Assembly (NCBI GenBank): GCA_017540385.1
Contig: JAFYBD010000081.1
Location: 1-26,272 of the forward strand
Direction of reading: 5' to 3'
Origin: Lentisphaeria bacterium
Lineage (GTDB): Bacteria > Verrucomicrobiota > Lentisphaeria > Victivallales > UBA1829
DNA: 26,272 nucleotides
Each line of letters opens with the position of its first letter. Position 1 is the first letter of the stretch. The notes beneath the pieces are model-generated. The model did no database searches. It saw only the letters and a list, made by a program, of their open reading frames with translations, and was not told the DNA's origin. The position numbers were made by a program, and so were the translations under genes. Shown piece after piece: positions 1 to 7,192 of this stretch.

Positions 1-295
1 CAACCTTCTTGGCAGGGGCCTTAACAGCGACAGCCTTCTTCGCAGGGGCCTTCACAGCGACAGCCTTCTTCGCGGGAGCAACCTTCTTGGCAGGGGCGGC
101 CTTCTTCGCGGGAGCAACCTTCTTGGCAGGGGCCTTAACAGCGACAGCCTTCTTCGCGGGGGCAGCCTTCTTCGCAGGAGCGGCCTTCTTCGTTTGAGAT
201 TTGACAGCGGGCTTCGCGGGAGCGGCTTTGGCAACGGTCTTAGCCACGGGCTTGGAGACCGTTTTTGCAGCCTTCGCAGATACGTTCTTTTTCAT
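1..295 (-). CDS. Histone H1-like Lys/Ala-rich DNA-binding protein (5' part, runs off window)
   Basis: The minus frame from ATG 295 stays open to base 1, so at least 98 codons are present and the C-terminus lies outside the window. The N-terminus is MKKNVSAKAAKTVSKPVAK. After it come repeating pentads and decads such as KKAAPA, KKVAPA and KKAVAVKAPA, built almost only from Lys, Ala, Pro and Val. This is the composition of bacterial H1-like proteins (chlamydial Hc1/Hc2 and AlgP-type tails), which bind DNA without sequence specificity and compact the nucleoid. A GGAG ribosome site lies 8 bases before the ATG. The repeats are also direct DNA repeats, so copy number may vary between strains. Function is inferred from composition; a globular domain beyond the edge could change the name. 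Confidence 0.72.
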   Translation of the reverse strand, partial: MKKNVSAKAAKTVSKPVAKTVAKAAPAKPAVKSQTKKAAPAKKAAPAKKAVAVKAPAKKVAPAKKAAPAKKVAPAKKAVAVKAPAKKAVAVKAPAKKV

Positions 296-420
296 GTTGA
301 CAACTCCAGATGGTGCCGGCTGTCGGATGCCGGATGAGGTTGACGTTGAATCGGTTGAACTCCGGCGGGAATCTGCGGAAACACCGCCGACGAACCAAAA
401 AGTTCAAATAAAATCTATTT

Positions 421-448
421 AAAATAGCACCAAAAATATGATTATCAA
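421..448 (-). promoter_or_regulatory. Promoter of the histone H1-like gene
   Basis: On the minus strand TTGATA (448-443) and TATTTT (426-421) are separated by 16 bp. The site lies about 125 bp upstream of the histone-like start and 10 bp from the divergent promoter of the PHP gene, so the two probably share a regulatory interval. Confidence 0.45.
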
Positions 449-458
449 GCCGGAACAA

Positions 459-486
459 TTGAAAAAAAGCGATTTCGCTGTATATT
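459..486 (+). promoter_or_regulatory. Promoter of the PHP-trmB pair
   Basis: TTGAAA (459-464), a 16-bp spacer and TATATT (481-486) preceded directly by TG. The spacer AAAAGCGATTTCGCTG is nearly the same as the spacer of the promoter at 8719-8746. Confidence 0.55.
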
Positions 487-573
487 TTTAGTGTGTCCCA
501 CCACACGCGAACTCGAAAACGTCACGGGGCTTCCGGGCGATCCACGCCCGGAAACGCCTCACGCGGGAAAACC

Positions 574-1449
574 ATGATCGACCTCCACATGCACAGCAAC
601 TGCTCCGACGGCACCATGTCGCCGGAAGAACTCGTTTCCGCCGCCCTGGAAACGGGCCTGGAAGCGGCCGCCCTGACCGACCACGACACGGTCTCCGGCG
701 ACAAACGTTTCCTCGCGGCGGCATCCGGCACCCCGCTGCACGCGGTGGCCGGGGTGGAGCTCGCGAGCATGCTCTTCAGCAAGGACATCCACATCGTGGG
801 GCTCTTCATCGATCCCGATCACGCGCCGTTCCTGGCCGCGCTGGAACAGCTCCGGGTGTGGCGCGAGGAACGCAACGAGGAAATGGTGGACCGCCTTCGC
901 CTGAAGGGGTACGACATCACGATGGACGAAGTCCGGGACGAGGCCGGAGGCGAAAGCATCGGACGGCCCCACATGGCGGCCATCCTGCTCAGGAAATACG
1001 GATTTCCCGACATGCAGACCATCTTCACGCGGCTGATCGGGCGCGGCGCGAGCTGTTATGTCCAGCGCAAATACTACCCCGTGAACGACTGCATCCGCAT
1101 GATTCACGAAGCGGGGGGACTCGCGATCTGGGCGCATCCGCTGCAGGCCCCGCGCGGGGCCCGGGCGCTGCTCCGCAAGATCGGGTCGCGCCTGGTGCAG
1201 TACGGGCTCGACGGCCTCGAATGTCATTACCCGATGTTCTCGGCGCAGCAGGTCGAAATGACGCTGCAGTTCGCGGCGGAACGTTCCCTGCTGGTCTCCG
1301 GAGGAAGCGATTTCCACGGCTCCGCCCACCCGCAGGTCAAAATGGGGACCGGGATCGAAGGCAACCTCGCAATCCCGTTCGAAGTCTACGGCAGGCTGTG
1401 CGCAGCCAAACAAACAAAGGATATTCATGACAGCGAAAAAACAAGTTGA
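574..1449 (+). CDS. PHP-domain metal-dependent phosphoesterase (RNase AM / nucleoside bisphosphatase type)
   Basis: A 291-residue PHP protein. The metal ligands of the family are visible: HMH (residues 5-7), TDHD (35-38), E62 in GVELA, H73 in IHIVG, an inserted RPH segment (131-133), AHP (187-189), and SDFHG (245-249). This arrangement matches the YciV/TrpH group. Characterised members remove 5' nucleotides from short RNAs or hydrolyse 3',5'-nucleoside bisphosphates. ATG 574 is chosen because HMHS normally sits within the first ten residues, and the upstream alternative adds 27 basic residues that do not fit. The ribosome site is weak. The 3' end overlaps trmB by 23 bp, implying a joint transcript and a role in RNA turnover or processing. 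Family is secure; the exact substrate is not. Confidence 0.88.
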   Translation: MIDLHMHSNCSDGTMSPEELVSAALETGLEAAALTDHDTVSGDKRFLAAASGTPLHAVAGVELASMLFSKDIHIVGLFIDPDHAPFLAALEQLRVWREERNEEMVDRLRLKGYDITMDEVRDEAGGESIGRPHMAAILLRKYGFPDMQTIFTRLIGRGASCYVQRKYYPVNDCIRMIHEAGGLAIWAHPLQAPRGARALLRKIGSRLVQYGLDGLECHYPMFSAQQVEMTLQFAAERSLLVSGGSDFHGSAHPQVKMGTGIEGNLAIPFEVYGRLCAAKQTKDIHDSEKTS

Positions 1450-2035
1450 AGGCATCATCCAGCTTCACAACCTCTATACGCGCCTGGAAAGCGTGCTCCC
1501 CATGCCGGAACCCGGGACGCGCGTGGAGATCGACCTCGGATGCGGCGACGGCGAATTCGCGATCGCGCTGGCCGAACGGCGCAGCGACGTGTACGTGATC
1601 GCGGCCGACATGCTGCTCGGTCGCGTCCGCAAAGTGCAGAAACGCGTCCTGCGCGACCATCTGACGAACCTGCATGTGCTGAAAACCGAGTCGCGCGTGC
1701 TGATCTCGCGGACGATCCCGGACGGATTCGCCGACCGCGTGAACCTGCTCTGCCCCGATCCGTGGCCGAAGGAAAAACACCGCAGCCACCGGCTCATCAC
1801 CTCGGACGTGATGACGCATTTCGCCCGCATCCTGAAGCCCGGCGGGGTCTTCCATTTCTCCACCGACAACACCGAATACCTCGAGATCGCCGACCACGCC
1901 GTGAACGCATCCGGACTCTTCGCGCCCTCGGATACGGCGCTGATCGCCGACGTGGCGGACATCAAGACCGGATTCGAACTGCTCTGGGAGTCCGAGGGCA
2001 AGACCGTCACGCACCGGGCATGGCGGAAACTCTGA
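1427..2035 (+). CDS. trmB: tRNA (guanine-N7-)-methyltransferase
   Basis: A 202-residue SAM-dependent methyltransferase that makes m7G46 in the tRNA variable loop. The SAM-binding motif EIDLGCGDGEF is at residues 34-44. The TrmB hallmark PDPWPKEKHRSHRL is at 110-123, and the C-terminal half has STDN (145-148). Length is normal for the family. AGGA lies 6 bases before the ATG. The gene starts inside the end of the PHP gene (23-bp overlap), so the two are probably translationally coupled. No truncation or missing key residue is seen. Confidence 0.93.
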   Translation: MTAKKQVEGIIQLHNLYTRLESVLPMPEPGTRVEIDLGCGDGEFAIALAERRSDVYVIAADMLLGRVRKVQKRVLRDHLTNLHVLKTESRVLISRTIPDGFADRVNLLCPDPWPKEKHRSHRLITSDVMTHFARILKPGGVFHFSTDNTEYLEIADHAVNASGLFAPSDTALIADVADIKTGFELLWESEGKTVTHRAWRKL

Positions 2036-2101
2036 AGCGGTCCCCGCGGCGCGTCATTCGGTCTTTTTTCCGTTTTTTTTGGAAATCTTCGGGAAATAGA
2101 C

Positions 2102-2130
2102 TTGATTTGCCCGCGGGTGTATGATATATT
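2102..2130 (+). promoter_or_regulatory. Promoter of the TRL-like lipoprotein gene
   Basis: TTGATT (2102-2107), a 17-bp spacer and TATATT (2125-2130), with GGGTGTATG just upstream of the -10. The same GGGTGTATG string occurs in the promoter at 9181-9209. The start codon is 54 bp downstream. Confidence 0.45.
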
Positions 2131-2183
2131 GCTTTATCATTCTATACCATGCTCAACAACTCAATCATCAGGAGATTCATCCC

Positions 2184-2567
2184 ATGAAAAAGACTCTCAA
2201 ACTCGCCGTCCTCTCCGTTTTCGCCGGTCTCGGCGCACTCTATGCCACTTCCTGCGCAGCTCCGCTCCCCGTCGGCTGCCTCTATACGGACATCACCATG
2301 CCCGGCACCATCGGCAACGGCGATTTCAAGGCCAACCGCCACGGTTCCGCCTCCTGCTACAGCATCCTCGGCTGGGTCGCCGGCGGCGACGCCTCCCTCA
2401 ACCAGGCCGCGTACAACGGCAACGTCGACCACGTCGCCTGGTCCAGCTTCAAGGCCACGAACTACTTCGGCATCTACGGCATCTACACCACCGTCGTCTA
2501 CGGCACCGGCAAGGAATTCGGTCCCGACATGACGCTGGCCCCCTCCAACGCCACCGAGCAGAAGTAA
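2184..2567 (+). CDS. TRL-like family small lipoprotein
   Basis: A 127-residue exported protein. A charged start (MKKTLK) and hydrophobic stretch lead to the lipobox-like ATSC, so Cys is likely lipidated near residue 25. The mature part has the pattern of the TRL-like family (named after a tRNA-linked gene): GCLYTDITMPG, a Gly/Ser segment, an ILGWVAGGDAS block and a closing FGIYGIYTTVVYG. These proteins are common in spirochaetes, Bacteroidetes and PVC bacteria and have no known biochemical role. ATG 2184 is preceded by GGAG with a 9-base spacing; in-frame sequence further upstream lies in the promoter. A strong hairpin terminator follows, so the gene is probably monocistronic. Confidence 0.78.
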   Translation: MKKTLKLAVLSVFAGLGALYATSCAAPLPVGCLYTDITMPGTIGNGDFKANRHGSASCYSILGWVAGGDASLNQAAYNGNVDHVAWSSFKATNYFGIYGIYTTVVYGTGKEFGPDMTLAPSNATEQK

Positions 2568-2614
2568 GTAATCCGTCTGCCTCTTTTCTAAACGGGAAGT
2601 CGTGTATTTCCCGC

Positions 2615-2673
2615 AGCGGCTGAACCGGGACGCGCGGACGTGGTCCGCCGTGCTGCCGACAGCCGCTTTTTTT
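2615..2673 (+). terminator. Rho-independent terminator after the TRL-like gene
   Basis: Outer arms AGCGGCTG (2615-2622) and CAGCCGCT (2660-2667) enclose a second hairpin, GCGGAC (2634-2639) with GTCCGC (2643-2648). A run of seven T follows (2667-2673). Its position argues against the upstream GTG start for prmC at 2640. Confidence 0.7.
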
Positions 2674-2705
2674 CACCTCGGAACGAACCGGAAAACGCCC
2701 ACGAC

Positions 2706-3542
2706 ATGACGCTCCTGGAGCTGAAACACAGCATCGAACAGTCCTTCATGAAGGCCGGATTCGAAGCGGCCGACGTCGAGGCGCTGTACATCGCCTGCGA
2801 GGCCGCCGGGATCCCCGACCGGATGTTCGCGCTTCACGCGCGGGACGCCGTTTCCCCGAAAACCGGGAACAAGGCGAACTCGTACCTGTACAGGCGGCTC
2901 GCGAACGAACCGTGGCAGTACATCTTCGGACACGCGCCGTTCCGCGACCTCGAGCTCGAGCTCGGGCCGGGCTGCCTGATCCCGAGACCGGAAACGGAAT
3001 ACTCCATCGACCTCATGCTGAGGGGACTTCCGCAGGGGGCGGACGTCTGCGAGCTGGGAATCGGCAGCGGGGCCATCTCCCTCGCGCTGGCATCCGAACG
3101 GCCGGACCTGAACGTGACCGGGGTGGAACTCTCCCCGGACGCGCTCCGCTGGGCAAAAAAGAACCTGAAAAAACTCGCGCTGCCGAATGTGAGGTTCGTC
3201 AGGGGCGACCTCTTCGGACCGGTCTCCGGCGAGATATTCGACCTGATCGTCGCCAATCTGCCGTACATCCCCGAGGGCGACCGCGAACACCTCCCACCGA
3301 ACGTCCGGGACTATGAGCCGGCGGAAGCGCTGTTCGCTGGTCCCGACGGGCTCGCGGTCATCTCGCGCGCCCTCGCGGAATCCCCGGCCCACCTCAAACC
3401 GGGCGGACGCATTTTCTTCGAACTCGCACCATGCAATGCGCAGCGCGCGCTCGAACTCGCCTCGGCGGTCCTGAGCGACGCAAAACTCGTGCGGGACCAG
3501 TACGGGGAAATCCGTTTCCTCACAGCGAAACAGCGCGCGTGA
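2706..3542 (+). CDS. prmC: Release factor glutamine N5-methyltransferase
   Basis: A 278-residue PrmC/HemK protein, which methylates the Gln of the GGQ motif in release factors RF1 and RF2. A helical N-terminal domain (about 1-75) is followed by PRPETE (93-98), SAM motif ELGIGSG (116-122) and ANLPYIP (183-189). The last corresponds to the catalytic NPPY motif. Here the second residue is Leu (NLPY); Asn and Tyr, the contacts that matter, are kept. ATG 2706 is chosen because it lies just after the preceding terminator and begins the conserved helical domain. The ribosome site is weak (GGAAAA, long spacing). prfA, its usual partner, is not adjacent in this window. Confidence 0.9.
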   Translation: MTLLELKHSIEQSFMKAGFEAADVEALYIACEAAGIPDRMFALHARDAVSPKTGNKANSYLYRRLANEPWQYIFGHAPFRDLELELGPGCLIPRPETEYSIDLMLRGLPQGADVCELGIGSGAISLALASERPDLNVTGVELSPDALRWAKKNLKKLALPNVRFVRGDLFGPVSGEIFDLIVANLPYIPEGDREHLPPNVRDYEPAEALFAGPDGLAVISRALAESPAHLKPGGRIFFELAPCNAQRALELASAVLSDAKLVRDQYGEIRFLTAKQRA

Positions 3543-3602
3543 GCCTGATGCGCCCATAACGACTTTTGCTTTCCTCACAATACTGAGCTCAGGCCAGCAC
3601 CT

Positions 3603-3642
3603 CAAGGTACAGTAAAAATGAGGTAGTTTTTACTGTACCTTG
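3603..3642 (-). repeat. Hairpin repeat, copy 1 (16-bp perfect stem)
   Basis: Arms 3603-3618 and 3627-3642 are perfectly complementary over 16 bp with an 8-base loop (3619-3626). Read on the minus strand the order is CAAGGTAC, AGTAAAAA, loop CTACCTCA, TTTTTACT, GTACCTTG. The outer 8 bp are identical to those of the four copies at 6.5-7.2 kb. The inner 8 bp differ at two positions, each compensated on the other arm. The hairpin lies between convergent prmC and apgM, inserted within one unit of the neighbouring 47-bp repeat. Confidence 0.85.
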
Positions 3643-3645
3643 CGT

Positions 3646-3806
3646 GTATGCGCGCGAGGCATGCTTGATGGGACAGATTCCGAGCTCACCACGTATGCGA
3701 GCGAGGCGAGTTTGATGGGGCAGATTCCGAGCTCAGCACGTATGCGCGCGACGCATGCTTGATGGGGCAGATTCCGAGCTCAGCACGTATGCGCGCGAGG
3801 CGAGTT
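3646..3806. repeat. 47-bp tandem repeat, three full units and one partial
   Basis: Units begin with GTATGCG at 3646, 3693, 3740 and 3787, exactly 47 bp apart. Each carries CAGATTCCGAGCTCA. Units 1 and 3 share GCATGCTTGATGGG; units 2 and 4 share GCGAGTTT, so there is a 94-bp higher order. The partial fourth unit stops 2 bp before the stop codon of apgM. Confidence 0.88.
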
Positions 3807-3808
3807 TT

Positions 3809-5032
3809 TCAGAGGTCGAGCACCATGCGGATGAACGCGTCGCCTGTCATGAATCCGAGGGAGCCGTTCGGTGCGGCCTTCTCAGAATACTCGGTCACGG
3901 CGTCGGGCCGGATGTGCGGTCCCCAGATGCAGACCGGGACCGGCGTCCGCGTGTGCTGGCGCATGGAAAGCGGCACGGGATGGTCCGGGAGGACCGCGAA
4001 CGTGCATCCACGCGGCTGAAGCGCTTCGACGACCGGCTTGACGATGCGGTTTTCGAAGTCGCGGATGGCCTGCATTTTCAGGTCAAGCCGCCCCTCGTGG
4101 CCGGTCTCGTCGATGGCCTCCAGGTGCACGTAGACGAAGTCGTGATCCTCGATGGCGCGGATCGCCGCGGCGGCCTTGCCCTCGTAGTTCGTGTCGATGT
4201 AGCCGGTGGCGCCTTCGACCGGGATCACGTCCATCCCGGCGCACTTGGCGATACCGGAGATCACGTCGACGGCGGTGATGACCGCGCCGGTCTTGCCGCC
4301 GTAACGCTCGGAGAACTTCGGGAAGGACGGGGTGCGCCCGGGGCTCCACGGCCAGATGGCGTTGCCCTTTGCCTCGCCCGATTTCACGAGCGGGTGCCCG
4401 GCGAGGAACGCTCCGGCTTCGGCGTAGAGCTTGTTCAGGAATTCGACCGTGTATGCGGCCTCCTTCGAGTCGTCGAGCGCGGTCCAGGGCAGTTCGGAGA
4501 CCGGGATGTCCTGCGAGGAATCGGGCTTGTAATAGCCGACCTTCGGCGAGAATTCGGGACCGTGGAGGATCAGCAGATTGCGGTAGCTCACGCCGGGGTA
4601 GAACGTCAGCTTGTCGGAGCCGAACTTCTCCTGAAGCGCCTCCATGAGGATCCGGGAGTGCTCCTTTGCGATGTGTCCGGCGGAATAATCCTTCAGCACG
4701 CCGTCCTCGACGGTGATCAGGTTGCACCGCCACGCCACGTCGTCAGCTGCGAGCGGGATGCCCTGGCTCACAGCCTCGATGGGGCCGCGCCCGGGATAAT
4801 ACAGCGACGGGGCATAGCCCAGCACGGACATGTTTGCGACGTCGGACGAGGTCGGGTAGCCCTCGGGAAGCGTGAGGAAGGTCCCGGAAGCGCCGTTCGC
4901 GGCGATCCTGTCCATCGTCGGGGTCGGAACAGCCTCGAGCGGCGTTTTACCGTCGAGTTCGGGAATGGGGAGATCGGCCATGCCGTCGCCGAGGAAGACG
5001 ACCGCCTTGCCCTTGAGGTCGAGAGAGCTCAT
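3809..5032 (-). CDS. apgM: 2,3-bisphosphoglycerate-independent phosphoglycerate mutase, archaeal-type (ApgM)
   Basis: A 407-residue member of the alkaline-phosphatase superfamily. It interconverts 3- and 2-phosphoglycerate in glycolysis and gluconeogenesis through a phosphoserine intermediate. The metal-binding GDGMAD is at residues 15-20 and the candidate nucleophile Ser in YPTSSDVANMS at 60-69. The C-terminal half has HLEAIDETGHEG and LPDHPVP followed by a conserved His-Thr. Length is normal for the ApgM group. The start has AAGGAC 9 bases upstream, and a good promoter lies about 50 bp further up. It is transcribed alone, convergent with prmC, and ends at the tandem repeat block. Confidence 0.93.
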   Translation of the reverse strand: MSSLDLKGKAVVFLGDGMADLPIPELDGKTPLEAVPTPTMDRIAANGASGTFLTLPEGYPTSSDVANMSVLGYAPSLYYPGRGPIEAVSQGIPLAADDVAWRCNLITVEDGVLKDYSAGHIAKEHSRILMEALQEKFGSDKLTFYPGVSYRNLLILHGPEFSPKVGYYKPDSSQDIPVSELPWTALDDSKEAAYTVEFLNKLYAEAGAFLAGHPLVKSGEAKGNAIWPWSPGRTPSFPKFSERYGGKTGAVITAVDVISGIAKCAGMDVIPVEGATGYIDTNYEGKAAAAIRAIEDHDFVYVHLEAIDETGHEGRLDLKMQAIRDFENRIVKPVVEALQPRGCTFAVLPDHPVPLSMRQHTRTPVPVCIWGPHIRPDAVTEYSEKAAPNGSLGFMTGDAFIRMVLDL

Positions 5033-5081
5033 GATGAAGTCCTTTTCGTCGAAACGTTTTTGAAATGATGATTATTCTATT

Positions 5082-5110
5082 AAGATACCATGCCTCGGGG
5101 GAAAAGTCAA
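5082..5110 (-). promoter_or_regulatory. Promoter of apgM
   Basis: On the minus strand TTGACT (5110-5105), a 17-bp spacer and TATCTT (5087-5082), about 50 bp before the apgM start. Confidence 0.5.
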
Positions 5111-5198
5111 GGCGCGAATATCCGCGCGTCACGCAGGGAAGACCGAATATTTGTCAGCATGAATTGAAAATAAATTCAAGAATCTTTCATTTTCGCTC

Positions 5199-5227
5199 TT
5201 GAAAACTTTCATGATTTGTTGTATCGT
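5199..5227 (+). promoter_or_regulatory. Promoter of the LexA-like regulator with flanking inverted repeats
   Basis: TTGAAA (5199-5204), a 17-bp spacer and TATCGT (5222-5227). Just upstream are the short inverted repeats GAATT/AATTC (5161-5177) and TTCAAG/CTTGAA (5175-5203); the second overlaps the -35. They could be operators for self-regulation, but this is speculative. The promoter coincides with an upstream ATG, which supports translation starting at 5313. Confidence 0.45.
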
Positions 5228-5312
5228 ATCATCACAGGTTGCAATTTTCGACAACACACCGGGCGGACCCGCTCCAGGTCCGCCTCCCACACACAACCCC
5301 GTCCCCCGCATC

Positions 5313-5870
5313 ATGAAACGAATTACCAGAAAACAGTTCGAAATCATGTCGTTCATCCGCGACTTCATCGGGCAGAACGGCATTTCGCCGACGCTGTATG
5401 AAATCGCGGAACAATTCTCGATCAGCGCCTCGACCGCGGCCGCCCACGTGGCCGCTCTGGAGCGCAAACACGCCATCGAACGAAGAAAGGGCACGCGCAG
5501 AAGCATCCGCCCTGCCGCGACGGGACATGGGAAGAAAACCAGAACATCCGTTACTGTGCCGCTGTATGCCAAGCTCAGCCAATTCCCGGACGAACCCGAT
5601 TCCCGCTGCTGCGTCGATCCGGGATTGATCCCCGACGATGCGGCCACGGGGGACCTTTTCGCCGTCCGTTCCGGCGTATTCGACGAACAGCCGCCCGGAG
5701 TCGATCCAGGTGACGTGCTGATCGTCTGGACCCGTCCGGGGGTGCTGCCCCCCGGGATGATGATCCTGAACCGGCCCGGCAGCGATCCGATCTGCCGCAC
5801 GGTGAATTCATCGCGCACGCCGGAACCCGACACGATCGGGCGGGTGGTCGCGGTACTGCGTTCGCTGTGA
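5313..5870 (+). CDS. LexA-like transcriptional regulator lacking the self-cleavage dyad
   Basis: A 185-residue protein. Residues 1-65 match the LexA winged-helix DNA-binding domain (KRITRKQFEIMSFIRDFI, then ISPTLYEIAEQFSIS, then AAHVAALERKHAIERRKG). The C-terminal part keeps the outline of the S24 domain: VPLYAKL (about 84), DLFAVR (114-119), VDPGDVLIV and the final IGRVVAVLRSL. Where LexA has GDSM with the catalytic Ser, this protein has SGVFDE. No matching Lys and no Ala-Gly cleavage site are evident. It therefore probably does not self-cleave under RecA and may respond to another signal, or act as a constitutive repressor. ATG 5313 begins the conserved domain; no clear ribosome site is seen. 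No SOS gene is adjacent. Confidence 0.72.
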   Translation: MKRITRKQFEIMSFIRDFIGQNGISPTLYEIAEQFSISASTAAAHVAALERKHAIERRKGTRRSIRPAATGHGKKTRTSVTVPLYAKLSQFPDEPDSRCCVDPGLIPDDAATGDLFAVRSGVFDEQPPGVDPGDVLIVWTRPGVLPPGMMILNRPGSDPICRTVNSSRTPEPDTIGRVVAVLRSL

Positions 5871-5916
5871 TCGCCCGGCCCGCGATGCGTTTTTGCCATT
5901 ATTTCGCTTCGTCGGC

Positions 5917-5944
5917 TTGACTTTGCGGAAAAACGACTTACATT
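5917..5944 (+). promoter_or_regulatory. Promoter of the small lipoprotein gene
   Basis: TTGACT (5917-5922), a 16-bp spacer and TACATT (5939-5944), 44 bp before the start codon at 5989. Confidence 0.5.
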
Positions 5945-5988
5945 ATCATGCCAGCGCTAACTTTTGTATTCACGGGGAAAGGCACGCC

Positions 5989-6384
5989 ATGTTCAGATTT
6001 CTCAGCATCGTTTTTGCGGCCGTCGCAGTCATCCTCTGCGCCGGATGCAAGACCACGGTCGAAAACAACGACCGCACGGCCCTGGAACTCTGCCGCTACA
6101 TGATGCAGAAAACCGGGGGCACGTTCGACGGCGCCATGGATTACGAGCCGATCCACGCATCGGACGGATTCGCGTTGAAGGTGGCGAACCGGCAGGTCGC
6201 GTTCTACAAGTTCAACACGAAATACAAGAAGGCGCGGGCGAAGATCGAATACGTCGACAAGCACGACTACATCTACATCTACGGCTTCAAGTTCTCGGCG
6301 GTCTCGCACGGTTCGTTCATCATGGTCGACTATGAGGACAACCCTAAGAGAGACGAACTCCTGCAAGCGTTCAAGAGCTTCTGA
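5989..6384 (+). CDS. Small lipoprotein of unknown function
   Basis: A 131-residue exported lipoprotein. MFRF and a hydrophobic run end in the lipobox LCAGC, so Cys about 20 is the lipidation site. The mature part is hydrophilic, with a YKFNTKYKKARAKIEYV segment and a Tyr-rich HDYIYIYGFKF strand; no family is recognised. ATG 5989 has a strong GGGGAAAGG ribosome site, and its own promoter lies at 5917-5944. It faces the convergent, gene-free repeat region that follows. An envelope location is a fair inference; the role is unknown. Confidence 0.75.
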   Translation: MFRFLSIVFAAVAVILCAGCKTTVENNDRTALELCRYMMQKTGGTFDGAMDYEPIHASDGFALKVANRQVAFYKFNTKYKKARAKIEYVDKHDYIYIYGFKFSAVSHGSFIMVDYEDNPKRDELLQAFKSF

Positions 6385-6526
6385 GCGGTTGTCGCGGGCT
6401 GTTTTTTCCGCTTCCAGCCTCCAACGCAGAGATTCATACCAGACTCCGCCAAGCAGGGAAATCACGTCTCACGCAAGCAAGCACAAACTCGGCTGTGCCC
6501 GAAAACTGTTTTCCCGCACACACGCG

Positions 6527-6566
6527 CAAGGTACACTAAGAAGTACCTTGTTCTTAGTGTACCTTG
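6527..6566 (+). repeat. Hairpin repeat, copy 2
   Basis: Five 8-base blocks: CAAGGTAC, ACTAAGAA, GTACCTTG, TTCTTAGT, GTACCTTG. Blocks 1-2 pair with blocks 4-5 to give a perfect 16-bp stem. The loop (block 3) repeats block 5, so block 1 can pair with either, giving two alternative folds. Confidence 0.88.
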
Positions 6567-6755
6567 AGGGTTTAGTCTGAGCTCAACGGTACCGAACCTG
6601 GACATCTTGTTCCGATTTCAGACTTGCATACCCGGTTAGGAACGTGCAGGGCCCCTTTGTGTTCCGGGGCGAAAACGAACCTCCTGAGAACAATCTGCCA
6701 CGCCAAAACACGCAGAGATCGGCTGTGCCCGAAAACTGTTTCCTGCACACACGCG

Positions 6756-6795
6756 CAAGGTACACTAAGAAGTACCTTGTTCTTAGTGTACCTTG
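6756..6795 (+). repeat. Hairpin repeat, copy 3
   Basis: Identical in all 40 bases to the copy at 6527-6566, 229 bp downstream, within the second unit of the tandem array. Confidence 0.88.
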
Positions 6796-6984
6796 AGGGT
6801 TTAGTCTGAGCTCAACGGTACCGAGCCTGGACATCTTGTTCCGATTTCAGACCTGCAAACCAAGTTAGGAACGCGCAGGGACCCTTTGTGCTCCGGGGCA
6901 AAAACGAACCTCCTGAGAACAATCTGCCACGCCAAAACACGCAGAGATCGGCTGTGCCCGAAAACGGTTTCCCGCACACACGCG

Positions 6985-7024
6985 CAAGGTACACTAAGAA
7001 ATACCTTGTGCTTAGTGTACCTTG
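6985..7024 (+). repeat. Hairpin repeat, copy 4 (slightly decayed)
   Basis: Same five-block layout with two changes: the loop is ATACCTTG and block 4 is TGCTTAGT, which gives one mismatch in the stem. The outer 8 bp arms are unchanged. Confidence 0.85.
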
Positions 7025-7192
7025 AGGGTTCAGCCTGAGCTCATGGAAGATAACACTGCGGCAAGTGGGAAACCGTTTCCCCTTCGCGGCTCTACTCTCC
7101 TGCTGTCTTCATGTGAGGATCGCAGCCTGCAGCCATGCGCATGACGGGAAACCCCTCTATGAATCTATGAAAACGGCTCGCGTACATATGCG

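Larger units (their letters stand above)
6491..7039 (+). repeat. 229-bp tandem repeat array (two full units, partial third)
   Basis: Units beginning GGCTGTGCCCGAAAAC occur at 6491, 6721 and 6950. The embedded hairpins are spaced exactly 229 bp (6527, 6756, 6985). Units 1 and 2 differ at only about a dozen positions. Unit 3 loses similarity just after its CTGAGCTCA near 7039. Each unit holds GAAAAC, the hairpin, CTGAGCTCA and a tail ending in GCAGAGATC. No plausible protein is encoded; short frames here are translations of the repeats. The wider gene-free interval 6385-7521 also holds the hairpin at 7193 and the 23-bp array at 7397; 7240-7396 shows nothing recognisable. Confidence 0.88.

Noticed and set aside
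3755..5068. 437-codon plus-strand frame over apgM
   Set aside because: Shadow of apgM: begins in the 47-bp repeat, has no domain, and the minus strand carries a complete enzyme with promoter and ribosome site.
5870..5894. Terminator after the LexA-like gene (ATCGC/GCGAT followed by T run)
   Set aside because: Stem is only 5 bp and overlaps the stop codon; too weak to list as a feature.
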